DNA of 64,000 bases from Pegea sp. RAD2-039 (lineage: Eukaryota > Chordata > Thaliacea > Salpida > Salpidae), in assembly GCA_034620365.1 (NCBI GenBank), contig JAQGEQ010000240.1:124001-188000 (forward strand), given 5' to 3'. This document shows positions 36,994 to 53,100 of this stretch, in pieces. A model generated the notes under the pieces. It searched no databases. It was not told where the DNA came from and was given only the letters and a program-made list of their open reading frames with translations. Position 1 is the stretch's first letter. Each line of letters starts with the position of its first letter. The position numbers and the translations under genes are program-made.

Positions 36994-39900
36994 ATGAAGA
37001 ATACCCCAGTGATATTAATTTTATCATTGTATTGTTTTGTCAATTATAATGTTTATGCTAGTACACATTGGGTAGTTACTGAAGGTGGCAGAATACAACA
37101 ACAGGTGGTAATTTATTGAAGGTTTTTGTCATCAACTCAATAATTAATCAAATAAATCTGCTGCTGAAATCTGATCTATGTAGCTAAGAATGATTTTCTT
37201 AACTTTTAGATTGAGTCTTCTTTTGCAATGGTTCAACCGGATAATTTGGCAGGATTTATTAATCAAGAAAGAGTTCAAAATAATCTGAAAGTATGTTTAA
37301 TTAAACTACTTATAATTGAATCTTTTTGTATTTAGCTTTTATTTAATTTTAATAGGAGTTTTTTCTACCATTTAAGTTTATAGTCTAATTATTGAATAGG
37401 GAACAAATTGAAAAATAAGTTATTCAAGATTGAAATATCAAATCTCTTTAGATGGTATTAAGAATTGATTTTAGTGATTAAATATACTTATTTGAGGTAA
37501 AAATTAATCTTTCTCACTCCAATGATATATATATCAATCAAAATTATTAAACAACTTTCTTTAGTTCTTTTTACAATTAATGTTCTTTAAATTAAAAAAT
37601 ATAATTGTTAAAAAGAAGGTTTCACTTAAAGAAGTTAGAAGATTTAATAACTAATAAATAAAAACTAATTTATTTTGTTAGTTGATCTGTAAATTAGTTT
37701 ATGTCATCAACTTTTTTTAAACTTTAAATGAATATTCTAACAGGAAATGGAAAAAGATTTGAATAAAAGACATCAAGATATCGAAGCTAATGAAGATAAA
37801 GATACTGATCTAGAAATGAGACATTATAGTTCTGATGAAAATTGTTTGAGAGCAGGTCTACATCTACTTTTTTTCAATTCATTTACATTTAAATGATTTT
37901 CAAAATTAGTTGAATTAATATCAACAATTATTATATCATGTTTTTATGACAGCATCACAATTTCATGAGAACACATTTCAACATAAAATAAACGATTTAA
38001 ATAAAAAAGATAATTCTATTTAGCATCTTAGTCCTTTAAAACTTCTGGAACAACAACACCAAGTCTTGTCTTCCCTTTTCCTGGTTGAAACACAAACCTT
38101 ACTTAATGGTTGTGTTAAAGCCCTTCAACAATACACTACCTTTTATAGTTTATTTCAAATTATCACATTTTTATAACAGGAAAAAGATTTTCTGAATTCG
38201 ATTTATTCATTCATTCATTTTTACCTCTAACTGATAAAGGAATTCAGGTAAGACATAACCAATTGTATCAGCTCTTTTTAAACTAGCAAATGTCGTAGAT
38301 ATCTGATCATATTACGTTGGATAAGAACCTTCCATATAACCAACCTAATTGCTCACAGTTTTTCAATCTACCGTACAGTGTTCATTCCTATGATCATCTA
38401 CTTGTTAGTTTCCTTTTTTTTCTTCATCGCTCACTTTTAATTTTATCTTTCTATTTTAGGCTGTTCAACAAAGAGATAATTTAGAGCGTCAGCCTTTAGA
38501 AAGGTTAAAAAAGAAGATGAACTTTTTGAAAAAACCCAGAGTTGCTGCTAGTGCTATTTATGAGGCTTTGAAAAAGGTTCTTTTGAAAATCCTACTCTTT
38601 AATATACAACTGATATGTTAATAGAATTCAACTTCGTGGGTCTTATATAATCTCGCCTCATTTTATTGGAGACTTGAAGGTAATACGTCAGCATCTGTTG
38701 AATGTATTCGAAGAGCTCTTCACTTTTCACCTGAAAATACCAAGGATATTGCTCTAGTAAATCTTGCAAATGTCCTACATCAGTAAGTCCATCTACAAAA
38801 TTGGTTTATTTTCTTCAGTTTGTCAAGTGGAAGTTCTAACTCTTCTGATACTTGAAGATAAACCGATTTAGATATTTTGTGAAATCAACAACTTTATAAG
38901 CAAATAAATACTTTTATCTCATAGAGCTGATTACACTGAAAATGCTACTGTGGTTTTACTACATGCTTTAGATGTATCTGGAGGTAAAGATTTCGTCAAT
39001 TACTATCATCTAGGAAATATGTTTGCTGTAAGTATGATGAAAGACTTCTGAGTAACACTTACTTATTTGCTAATTATTTGTTGAAGCAAAATACAAGTTG
39101 ATCAGTCATCTGAATGAAAATATTTTTGATTTTGATAGCGTCAAACCATTTATCATCGTAAATCTTCCTTCTTTTTGTAGTCGCTTGGAAATTTTAACAG
39201 ATCAATTTTTTTCTATGAAAAAACTTTACAATTCAAGAAAGATTTCGAGCCGGCTGCTTCTCGTCTAGCAGGAGTAAGATGCGAGTTGAAACTGCAGGTC
39301 ATCACCAACCACCCACATACTTTTTCGATATCAATGATTGATGTGCAGGATAAGCTAGAAGCTCAACATCAAAGCTTACAACGTACCCTTGCTGAGTTGC
39401 AAGAATATCGAAATTTGCATGAAAAGTTTCGCGAAGAACAAGAATTTGTATCAAAACAGCATATTGGAATTCGGGAGCAAGTAGAAGCTCATCTGTTCTA
39501 TGAAAAGCAGAAGTTAAAAGAAAGTGCTTATGGTGAGTGTATATATGACGCACGTGTAGATGCTCATCACTTGGTTACTAGGTGACGCTTGTCAGTTCAA
39601 GAATAAAGATGATGGTAGTGGTTCCTATTTACTTTGTAAATTCTCACAAGATGAAAAAGAGTTTGTGTTGCTTCCAGGTCATCATCAAAACTCCGCTGAT
39701 GACAAATATGGTCGAAATATCATCGCCGCTTCGCCCATGCGTAACATCATCAAGGTTTGACGCGTCAACATGTTTGTGACGTCATTTCCAACTTTATTTG
39801 TCAGCAGAAGAAGAAAAAAGTAGAAAACGATGAAGAACCCGAAGCCAAGGTGAGTTGTTGCTAGGGAAACTGAAAGCTGCTTGCTGATTGGTTTGTTTGA

Positions 39901-42866
39901 AGCGATTTTTTTTCAATGAGAGCGATAGTGAAAAAAAGGTAAAGACTGAAACTCAGAAGAAGATTTATCATTCATATGTCGACTACACGGTGAGTTTTAC
40001 ATCAATCAGTTTATATTTCACATCTCATCGACTCTCAGCATCCTAAGTGGCCTCCTCTGGAGAATTGCAAACAGTACACCAAAAGATACCCTCAGTGGGA
40101 TGAGTTTCCATCCGGATACGTGGACCCAGAAACCCGAGGCTTCCCGTAATTTCACTTCCTACTTGTCTGTCCTCTTTGCCTACTTTAAATCGCATCAATA
40201 AACCAGATGTCACCTCGTCGCTTGCTTGTGTGTAGGCAGATGCAAGTTTCTGATTGGTTGATGTTTTTAGAGTTCGGAAGTTGTTAACGACGTACTTGGG
40301 TATAGCACCAGGCGAGATGCACGCAACACCATGGAAACAACCTCATTGTGATCAGATTGAAGAGAACCCCGATCTTCCTTATGACAGCTTGGCAACCATA
40401 TCAACAGATATTGATAGCACTGCCTGGAAACAAGACCCTTACGTCAATAATGTGCGATAATTATTCATTTTTGAGTCTTTTAAAAGTAGATAAACAAAAG
40501 TTGGTAGAACTTCGCTAGATAGAAGATGTTGTGATTATTAACTTCATCTTTCCTTGTCGTTTTGTAGCTTTTCCTTAAACACGTGAATGGAGGTGCAGTG
40601 TGGCCTGATGACATAGCACAAAGGATACTTAGCGCTCTGAAAATAGCAAAGCGGAAACAGGTAACCATAGAAATTTCTCGTGTTTACTTCAATTCTAATT
40701 GATATTTAAGAATTATGACCATTTATGGGTTTTATACAATTTGGCCGGATTGTTTTGGAGAGTAAATGGTGACAACAAAGAAGCAATCCAATGTCTCCGA
40801 AGAAGTATTTATCATGCTCCTAAACATCATAGAGATGTCCCTCTTGTTGGAATCGCTAATATTCTGTCAGTTCATCTTCAAATCATTTCATGAACTGAAA
40901 TATTTTATGACAGATACCGGAACGGTCACATTTACGATTCGCTCAATCTCCTTATTCATGCCCTTCAACTAAACAACTCAGAAGTACATCTCATTCGATT
41001 CCAACCACTTCCTTTTTAACCATCTATTCACAGCCTGCCACCTACCTGACAACTGGCAACGTGTTGCAAGAAAACAACAACGCTACAGGCGCGATTCAGT
41101 TCTACAACTACGCCTTGGTCCTGTATCCCGACTACTCTGAAGCTCTGCAAAGTTTGTTGGTCGTCAAATGCTTCCAGATGATTGGTGGTGGGTCGAATTC
41201 ACGTCAAGTTCTTGATGCAATCGTGCGTTTGCTGCTTGCTTCGTAAGTTGCTCATTTAATTTGGATGATCACAGAGGAAAGACGTTGCTAAGGAACAAGA
41301 AGACGTTCCTAAGGAACATGAAGATGTTGCTAAGGATCAAGAAGACGTTGCTATGGAACAAGAAGACGTTGCTAAGGATCAAGTTGACGGTGCTAAGGAG
41401 CAAGAAGACGTCGAGGAACAAGATGCTTCTGCACAGGTGAAGCCCCATTCAGTTTTTCTTTTATCAATTTACGATTATTTTAGATGAAAATAAGAAGTTC
41501 TGATTCGTCTTCTGAACATCCATCATTGATAATGATCAATTCGTTGTCTGGATCGATGCATCTATCTCATTCTCTCAAGACACAGATCAAGGATCGTATT
41601 CTATACTCGATTTCTTCTGAGAAAACAGCAGAACAGACTCATAAAGATGGAAATCTTTCATATAAAGATACTTCTGTTGCTGATAAAGGTATCAGTTCTC
41701 AATATATCTGATCTCTTATCTAATCTTTCGCTCTTTGTAGTCAGCACCTCTCTCAAAGATCCTAGTGATGTTGAAGAAGATTTTCAGGCGGATCAGGTTT
41801 GTGAAGTTCTTCGTCATCAGTGATTATTTTTGAAAATAATTCTTAATAGATTGACGAATCTAATCTTATGGGAAGATCTCTTCTTGATCTTCAACTGAAT
41901 CAGGAGGAAGATGATCAATTTACGAATGAAGAGTAATTTATTTTGACAAATTTATTTTGAAAGTTTTCTTCATTTTATTTCTAGTGACCGTAATTGTCAG
42001 GGCCTCACTAAAATGGATTTTTCTCAACTTGACGCACTCAATACAACTGAGTTATTCTTAAACGAAGTCGAGTAAGTACTATTAAACTCGCTACACAAAA
42101 CCAACCAATCATATGCTTCAGCTTCAGTCTCGACGTTGCTATTGACGATAGAAATGATTTAGTGAAGCCAACTTGTGTTGTTGACAACGATGAAAACTTT
42201 ATTTATGATTTTCAACCTGTTAAAACACATTCATCGAAACCAGAACTAAGACTTGATGCGGTATGTCACAAATTGATTCATGAAAGCAATTGACGAATTA
42301 ATCCAGGTTGCTAAGAGCTTCATCGAAGAAATGGAAGCACCTGGTTCGTTGTCTAGTTATTTAGCTGCCGCATTTACTTCTCATCCTCATAATTGGCGAG
42401 TTGCTGTGTTGTCTTCCTTCTACTGGAGAACTGTTGGAGATGTGAAGCAGGTTCAACCATCTTCTACTTCTTCTTTTAAACTACTCGATGGTTAATTTTA
42501 TAACCAGACGTTCGCCTGTCTTCAATTTGCGATGACACACGTTCAACCTTGCTATCGGGACATTGTGGTCTATGTGGTGGTTGATTATATGGCCCATTTA
42601 GGTCGATTGGTCGATGCTAGCTCATTATGTGAAAAGCTGGTTGACAGGCACCCTTATTCCCCGGCTGTTTCTTACTTGTTGGGGAATCTGTATGCTGCCC
42701 AGGTAAATGTCAGTTGTATCGGGTACATCATTGAATATTTCTTCTCTAGGGACTTTATATGGGGGCGGTAAAGAAGTTTCAGATGTGTTTAAAGTTAAGA
42801 GACAATTATGAAGATGCCCAAAATAGAATTGACAATTTAAATTGTTTGAAAAATAGTGGTAAATGA
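36994..42866 (+). CDS. TTC17: Tetratricopeptide repeat protein 17
   Basis: TTC17 is implicated in actin polymerisation and ciliogenesis in vertebrates. Exons: 36994-37104, 37210-37290, 37744-37855, 38180-38247, 38460-38576, 38625-38782, 38925-39027, 39181-39297, 39349-39532, 39582-39754, 39805-39849, 39903-39989, 40039-40145, 40271-40451, 40568-40660, 40711-40865, 40914-40983, 41034-41222, 41275-41436, 41484-41688, 41741-41796, 41850-41932, 41985-42071, 42122-42260, 42307-42450, 42508-42702, 42750-42866; 1,112 aa (human 1,141). Signal peptide at residues 1-22, then THWVVTEGGRIQQQ, which matches the mature vertebrate N-terminus. TPR blocks follow (SWVLYNLASFYWRL, DIALVNLANVL), then the coiled-coil DKLEAQHQSLQRTL, a mid block with KWPPLENC, a second TPR group (HLWVLYNLAGLFWRV) and a third at the C-terminus. 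The third TPR group is more diverged. A low-complexity heptad repeat sits in exon 19. Exons 3-5 are the least certain. AATAAA at 43185. Confidence 0.9.
41281..41406 (+). repeat. Coding minisatellite, 6 x 21 bp in TTC17
   Basis: Six imperfect copies of a 21-bp unit (GACGTTGCTAAGGAACAAGA plus A) encode the heptad DVAKEQE and variants (DVPKEHE, DVAKDQE, DVAMEQE, DVAKDQV, DGAKEQE). A degenerate partial copy follows. The unit length keeps frame, so copy-number change would be tolerated. The heptad could form a charged helix. It fills most of exon 19, between the second and third TPR groups. Confidence 0.9.
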
Positions 42867-44651
42867 GAAGAAAATTTTAAAAGCTAATTTGATTTTATGC
42901 AACTGAATTGCTTTAACTGTTATTTATATTTTTAGTTTTTCTTTTATCACTTAAAAAACTCATTTCGACTCTATTTCCAATCCAAGTGTTCAATTTAAAA
43001 CTGTTTTTATACCAAACTTGCTTTTTATGTATTTAGTTATCTTCTACAAGTATTATTTGCAGTTTGACATTAATTTTTTCAAGTTCAATAATTTGAAGCT
43101 TTCTATTAGTTACTATTTGCACTTTACTGATTGCAGTCAACAATTTTTGTCTAAAACTTTTACTTTAATTTTTCTTCATTAAATAAATCTAGTAAACTCT
43201 TATTACTTGTGAATCAATTACTTATTTTTGGCCCGCTTCGGCCGCGAACGGCCGCGCGTAACATATATGTGCCAGGGCAGAAGTTATTGATGTTCAGTTG
43301 TTGCCCATGTAGCAGGATTTCATTCTTCACGTCAGCTAGGTTATGCAGCGGAATAGATAGGATGATGTAGCTGCACCCGGCTGGCGTCGCACCAGCTGCC
43401 AGAATCACACTGAGTACAGCGACAAACTGCATATGTGTCTCCAACTTTAAATTTAGAATTTTTGCATCTTCTAGAAGTGTTGTCATTTTACCAGACTCAC
43501 AGAACCCTTGAGTACCCGGGATTTTTATGCGGGACTTTTCTTGTCACGTGTATGTGTCCACCTGAGATCAAACCCGGAACCACCTGCTTTTGATAGGCAG
43601 GTATGATAACCAATTAGCCACACATGTAGACATCAGCCTGTTGCAATGAAGAAGATGCAACTTATATATATTACGCAAAACACTCCAGCAGTGATTTATT
43701 TAAATTGAATTTTCTGAGTTTATTTTTTAACGACTAAATCATTCTGTAGCTGAGATTTTAACCAAGAAATACTATTGCAAAGTCATCTTAGTTGCAAACT
43801 TTCTTTTTGTTTCTTACCCATTATATATATAAATTTGTAATTAATTCATTGTAAAACAAGCAGAATGTTTATAATTACAATTTATTCTAAAAGAGACACA
43901 TAAGAAAAATTATAAGTTATTTGTCAACTTATTTTAAAAATCGGCTATCAGTTTTTTGATGAATCTTTTATATCATGAAATGAATTTGTAATCAAATTAG
44001 AAATAGTCAGATAAGTTCAAACCGTCAAAAACCAGTTGACTGTTTTGGTGATGAAGGTATGTTTGGTTCTATTTACAAAACTCTCAAACATCAGTTTATC
44101 CACCTAATTTTAATCAACAAATCTTGCTTGAGCTGAGGCTACGATTTGCTACTTGACGTTTCATGTCAGATTTATTAAATACTGTAAACAAGAACACTAA
44201 TTTAAATTAGATCAATAAGCATCACTACAAAATCTAAATGATCTTTTTAAAAAAAAGTTTTTTCGAGAAACTTGAAACCAAAACTCTGAAAATTATATTA
44301 ATTTGAACAAACTTGTTAGTAGTAAACCTATGAGTAGTTGAACATACAGAGAACTTGATGAATACCGAGCCGACAATACTTTCTGAATTTTACTAGCACA
44401 TAAAGTGAAGATTATCCTGAACTTTATAAGGCACAACTTAATCAAAATTTGTTTCTAAGTTTATCTAAGCTTGTGAAGAAGCCCAGATGAAGCTGCTTTC
44501 GAAGTAGGGAAAGTTAATTCTATTAATCAAAGATTTCTAAACTCAAGATAGAATAAATTTCAGTCATTTAAGTGATTTAAGAAACACATAACTTTTATTT
44601 GAAACAACAAGAATAGAAGTAATTTGTCGATAAATAAGATGAAACTGTACT
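42867..44651. other. Convergent intergenic region with SINE
   Basis: TTC17 (+) and the ARM-like gene (-) converge here. It holds the TTC17 3' UTR (AATAAA at 43185), the SINE at 43220-43665, and the 3' UTR of the minus gene (TTTATT at 44594, i.e. AATAAA on its strand). The remaining 900 bp are AT-rich without features. Confidence 0.5.
43220..43665 (-). mobile_element. GC-rich tRNA-type SINE, about 434 bp
   Basis: Read on the minus strand, the element begins near 43659. Its tRNA-like head (about 43628-43551) has an A box TGGCTAATTGG, an anticodon arm with stem CCTGC/GCAGG, and a B box GGGTTTGATCTC. ATGTGT/ACACAT can form an acceptor stem. The GC-rich body ends with a strong hairpin CGGCCG-CGAA-CGGCCG (about 43239-43254) and a GGGCCAAAA tail at 43226. 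ACTTAT flanks both sides (43220-43225 and 43660-43665) as a target-site duplication. The intact boxes and a composition unlike the host DNA suggest a rather recent insertion. The open frame inside (43214-43486) has no recognisable protein and is probably chance. Confidence 0.6.
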
Positions 44652-45272
44652 TTACTTAAACTTTAGATAACGACAAGCTTTTCGCGCGTAGTTATGGGAA
44701 AAGTCGTTCCAATTGTCATTTGACCACAGCAACATGATTTGTTGCAGAGCTTTGTTTGTACTGGACCAAATTGTCACACGAACATTTCCCAACACCATGC
44801 AATAGATACCATAAATACACCATCGAATAAATTGGTCATCTAACATCTGACTTTGATCTTTTTGCGTAAGCATTCCAATCAGAAGATGAAGAAATCCGGC
44901 GTTGTAGAGAAAATCTTGCATTACAAGGTTGTTATTAGACAAAGTTGAGAAAGTTTTCACAACCTCTAACCGGACATGTCTTGGCTTTGTAGGGGTTTTT
45001 ATAATATCTAATAAAAATGGAATGTACTGATGTAAACTATTGCTAGCAGCAGGTCCACCAAAGTAACATACACTTGCTAATCTTTCAACTAATGCAACAT
45101 ATGAACGATGGTTGATATTGATAGTAAGTAACTGCTTTCCTATTTTTTGCACATCAGTAATGTAAAGATTAGCAGCAGCTTCTGTTTCGATTGGAAGAGA
45201 TTTTTCCGGAAAGAAGTGTTTATAGATAGTTCTGGCACTGCGCGAAATATAACTAACTGCTGATAAAATCAT
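44652..45272 (-). CDS. Armadillo-like helical protein, ARMH2-like
   Basis: A 206-residue intronless frame made almost wholly of alpha-helices. It contains SVCYFGGPAASNSLHQYIPF, HVRLEVVKTFSTLSNNN, a helix pair around WCIYGIYCMVLGN, and a C-terminal W..W..N.A pattern (LLWSNDNWNDFSHNYARKA). This arrangement resembles the small uncharacterised 'armadillo-like helical domain' proteins such as human ARMH2, but I rate that as a resemblance only. No signal peptide is clear; the N-terminal helix is amphipathic and basic. ATG 45272 lies 2-3 nt after a TTTATAG acceptor-like sequence. AATAAA (TTTATT on +) occurs at 44594. Function is not known. Confidence 0.55.
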   Translation of the reverse strand: MILSAVSYISRSARTIYKHFFPEKSLPIETEAAANLYITDVQKIGKQLLTININHRSYVALVERLASVCYFGGPAASNSLHQYIPFLLDIIKTPTKPRHVRLEVVKTFSTLSNNNLVMQDFLYNAGFLHLLIGMLTQKDQSQMLDDQFIRWCIYGIYCMVLGNVRVTIWSSTNKALQQIMLLWSNDNWNDFSHNYARKACRYLKFK

Positions 45273-47255
45273 TTTCTATAAATTCCATTTTTACAAAATG
45301 TAAATTTCTAGCATTACTCTAGTGACGTCATTATTTGGTTCTTAAGTCATAATATTGATTTCAAAATATTTGGAGTGACAACAACATTAATAAGAAGTTT
45401 GTAAAATGATAAGATAGACGACTTGTTTAAAACTATCGTTTAAATGTTTGCTGATCGTTCATCTTCTATGTTTTATCTTCATCTTGACAAGACAATAAAA
45501 TTGTATGAAAAGAACTTGAGTTGTAAGTACCACTGCAAGAATGCAATATGCAAACATATGTGATAAAAACTAATAATGAAGAAAAATGTGCTTATAAATA
45601 AGTGTAAGAATTCAAATTAATAAGAAATTAAACCTGAGATAGTTGAAGTTAATAACTACTCATTTTTAGATGAGATTAATTTTTCTTTAAATTTTTCTTC
45701 AAGTTAAGATCTCTGATTAATAAAAATAATTAATTTTCTGAGTTAACAAAAACACAAGGTTTGATTGCACAAATATCATTTTAACTAGAATTTAGCAATT
45801 AAACAATGATACTTTGGTATCTTAAATATTAGAGATAAAAATATACTGAAAAATGGTCATACAATCTCACCCTCAAAATCCAATTGTTACAAAATCTACC
45901 AAATAAGACCAAATGAGAAAGTGGCCGAGAATAAAACTAGGAACAGAAAAGAAGACAAATAGGTAGCTATTACAATTAATCTGTAAATAAAGTTTAAAAA
46001 CTGTTAGATACGTTAAACTATCCAACAAATTTTACATGTGCTTGAAAAAAAAGTATTCTGATTATTACATTTTTGAAGGTAGCTTAAAAGAATTTGCTGT
46101 TAAATGTCCGACTAACTAATGAGTACATCTAGAGGAAGCAGCATCTTAAAGATTTTTACTTCAGTAAAAGATACTTTAAAAGCAAAAATAATTCTTTTAA
46201 AATCGACTTAGCTTGATTAAATACTCCCAAACTATGATATATTTTGGTGTTAAGTATTTCATTTGGTATCTAGGGGTGAAAATCTAATCTGAGTAATTGT
46301 TAAAGTGCTTATAAGATATAGTTAAAAATAAAATTTAGCGTTGAAATGATTTTTTAAGAAATATTTTACTGATTATCAAATTTACATTCTAGTAATTAAA
46401 TATAAAAATCGGTTAAAAGGAATTTGTAGAAACGAAAATCACTCACAAATCATTAGAATTTGTGAGAAGATTTAATATGAGTAATAAACTTTGATAAAAA
46501 ACAAAACTAGTTTAAAAACTATCAGATGTTCACGGCAGAGACACGTCACAATTTTCAGATTTCAATCTCAGCTATATTTAGTGGAAAACTAATTTGCAAA
46601 TAACATTTGTTGGTGAATTGTTTTAAAGATATATTTAATTACAACGGATATTTTCACAAAGATTATAAAAAATAAGTTTCAAAACCCTTAACCTCATTAA
46701 ATTTTAGCACTTTTGTAGTGACACAACTGCTTTAAAGTCATCTATGAAACAAATTATTTAGTTTCAAAAAGAACGATTACTTTGAAGCCTAATTTATCTT
46801 GAGTGACTATTCAAGAATTATTAAGATTTTTTGAGAAAATCTCTTTTATAAAGTTATTTATTCAGCAGAATCATCTAGCTTCTTATAAAATTGTTTTGCA
46901 AATTTTGGTGGTTTTTGGAAGTAAAACTATAAAAAGTTTTCCATCAAAACTGATTTAAAAAGCATCGAATCAAATTAGAAACTTCAGAATGAATACATAC
47001 AGAACTTTTTCAACAACAATTTTATGGCTAGGTTCAATAAGATTAATTTATTGTTGAAATAAATACTCAGGTTATTTAGTAGAAATGGGTTATTGGTGTA
47101 TCTAAAAAGTGATTTTGAATTATAATTTATTTCCGAAAAAAATCGACAAATAATACTCGATTTACATAAACAAAGTTAGAAAGAAATAAAAGACAAAAGG
47201 GCTATGAGTAAAGACGCAAGTATCCATCAACTTCTGAAACTACTCCTGCGTATCT
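45273..47255. other. Intergenic, AT-rich
   Basis: Lies between two minus-strand genes: it contains the AFG3L2 3' UTR (TTTATT at 47126 and 47047) and the ARM-like promoter. I see no exons, RNA genes or mobile elements. Confidence 0.5.
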
Positions 47256-50910
<3,655 letters not shown>

Positions 50911-52339
50911 ATTGTTATATCCAACAAAAGGGTTTCTTTATGTTAAAGTTTTTCCTTCAAAAAATAAGTCTAATAAAACATCTAAATATTTTTAAAGTTT
51001 ATTGCTGGATAAACATAAAGTAAATCTGTAAAATCATTTATGAATATGCAAGCTATAAGCAAAAATTATTCTAAGCTACTAATGTTATTATTATGAACAA
51101 ACTTTATCTTATACTTCAATTGGAGTTTTATTGAAAATAATCATACCATAAGAATAAATTAGTAAAAAAATGACTCAGAATTCGATAAAACTTTGTAGAG
51201 TGAAAAAAAACTTTCTTTAAACTTGAAAAAACAAATGTTTAATCAGTGACATGTAAATATAAATTTTAAATTATCTTTTTTTAAGACCAATATATTTATT
51301 TTTTCAATAGATACTTGTTAAAACTAAATAAAGATTTAATCATTTTTATAATAAAATAATTTTTTAAGAAACAAATATATTGCAATATATTATATATATA
51401 TTTTATTAGAAATGTTACAGTTATAAAGTAATATCTCATCAGTAAAATAAAACTAACAATAGTTTTAATCTATCCCTAATAAGGATTACATATTGAAAAC
51501 AGTTTAGTATTTCAATATTCTACTTTTCAAATTATCCTATTTATATAGCATTCATAATATAAAAATCAATTATGAAAATGAACCATTAAATATAAAAAAA
51601 AACCGCTACTAATATCATATAATAGTATACTAACTGCAACTACTAAAAAATACTGAATTATAAAATTGTTATAGATTTTCATTTAAAAAAGCACAACAAA
51701 AGTAGATAATGAAAAAGTTTAACTTTGTTACATCATGCAATCGAAAGTTAAATAATCTGTCGTTTAACCAATTTGTCGTTTGTAAATATATATAAACATC
51801 ACTCGTAATTTTGTTGAAACATAGTCGGTTTGAACACATTATTATCTATCATATTAATAATGAAATTTAAAAATATTGTTTGCAACACATTATTTTTAGA
51901 TAGCACAGTCTGCAATTAATTGAGTATGTGCTTTCATGTGCAATAGGGTAGGTTTAACCTTTTATCACTAAGTGTCTAACTTGTCTAAAAGAAAAGTTTT
52001 TCTTCGCTTATTTTCTTGGACAAAATGTTTTTGAGATTTAAGTACTATTTAAATTCATAAAGCTTTTGTTTATTTTTAAAAACATGAAATTTAAAGCTGC
52101 ATTGCTAGTTTATTTATTTGTTTTTATTTGTTACAATAAACGCGAATAATGGTGTTTGAAAGGAACACCTCTTGTTAACACACATTCTCAAAAATAATAT
52201 TACATATGATTAAGACCCAATTTAGAAAGAAATAGTTGTAACATTATTATTTTTCATTATTCTATATTTAATTTAACAGTAAACAATTACATGAAAATTA
52301 ATAATATAATAAAGAGAAAAGGAATCACAGTTTAGAAAA
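50911..52339. other. Intergenic, AT-rich, upstream of AFG3L2
   Basis: Promoter side of AFG3L2. Simple AT-rich sequence with no exon-like stretches; it borders the degraded retrotransposon on the right. Confidence 0.5.
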
Positions 52340-53100
52340 GACATTACTGGCAATGTTAAAATGGTTCAACTTCTGCTTGAACAACACGAGTGATTCTGAA
52401 TGACAATATCTGATGGCATCTGGTTCCAAGTATTAATTGTGCGATATGAGAAAAAATTTGCTCTGATTAACGTACCAGGTGATATGGGCTTATTAAGATG
52501 TAATGTGTGTGGTCTGAGTTGGTGTAACTTGAGGGGAGGAATAACGGAAAAGAAAGTATCAAATTTAAGGTCAACTAAACTGTGGATAATTTAAGAAATT
52601 AAGAATTAAGTTACATTTAATCCGCCAAATTTTAAAAGTATCTAAATTTAAGGAGCTGAGACGATGTTCATAACTATTGTATTTAATATTAAGTTTTCTG
52701 CATACCAATCTCGTAAATGCTGCCTAAACAGATACAATTTTCCTGATATTATCAATTTGATATGGCATCCATGTACTGATATCACACTCAAGAGTTGGAC
52801 ATGTACAATTTGAGAAAGTTGATAAGGAAACATGGATCTCTACAGTAAGGTAAACAAGATTGATTGGTTTTGCAAAGATGTTTGAAACATGCTTGTGCTA
52901 TTTAAAGTTAGATGACAAGGTAATACCAAGGTCTCGGACCGAAGATATTTGTGGAATAACAAACCCATTGATAGTGTATTGGTTTAAGGAATGTGCAGCT
53001 GGTTTATAAGAAAACGTTTTAAGTTCAGACATATTACGACACAAAGCTCTAGTAATGCTACTAGATGAACTCATAGCCTTATTTAGCTTAAGCATATTAA
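52340..53100 (-). mobile_element. Degraded non-LTR retrotransposon, 3' end of reverse-transcriptase ORF
   Basis: On the minus strand, in shifting frames, the downstream part of a LINE-type reverse transcriptase can be read. First comes a YTINGFVIPQISSVRDLGI block (52898-53095). Then there is a segment PTLE..ISTWMPYQIDNI followed by a stop and AAFTRLV. Next come YEHRLSSLNLDTFKIWRIK and, near 52400-52450, FFSYRTINTWNQMPSDIV. These match, in the right order, the conserved blocks after the catalytic core in Jockey/CR1-like elements. Stops and frameshifts separate them. The catalytic core and endonuclease are absent, as expected for a 5'-truncated dead copy. Confidence 0.7.

Noticed and set aside
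37930..38060. Extra TTC17 exon between exons 3 and 4
   Set aside because: The open stretches after the acceptors at 37952 and 38023 have no usable donor in a compatible phase, while direct joining of 37855 to 38180 keeps the frame.
43214..43486. 90-codon minus-strand frame in GC-rich DNA
   Set aside because: It lies inside the SINE body; the higher GC lowers stop-codon frequency, so the frame is probably not a gene.
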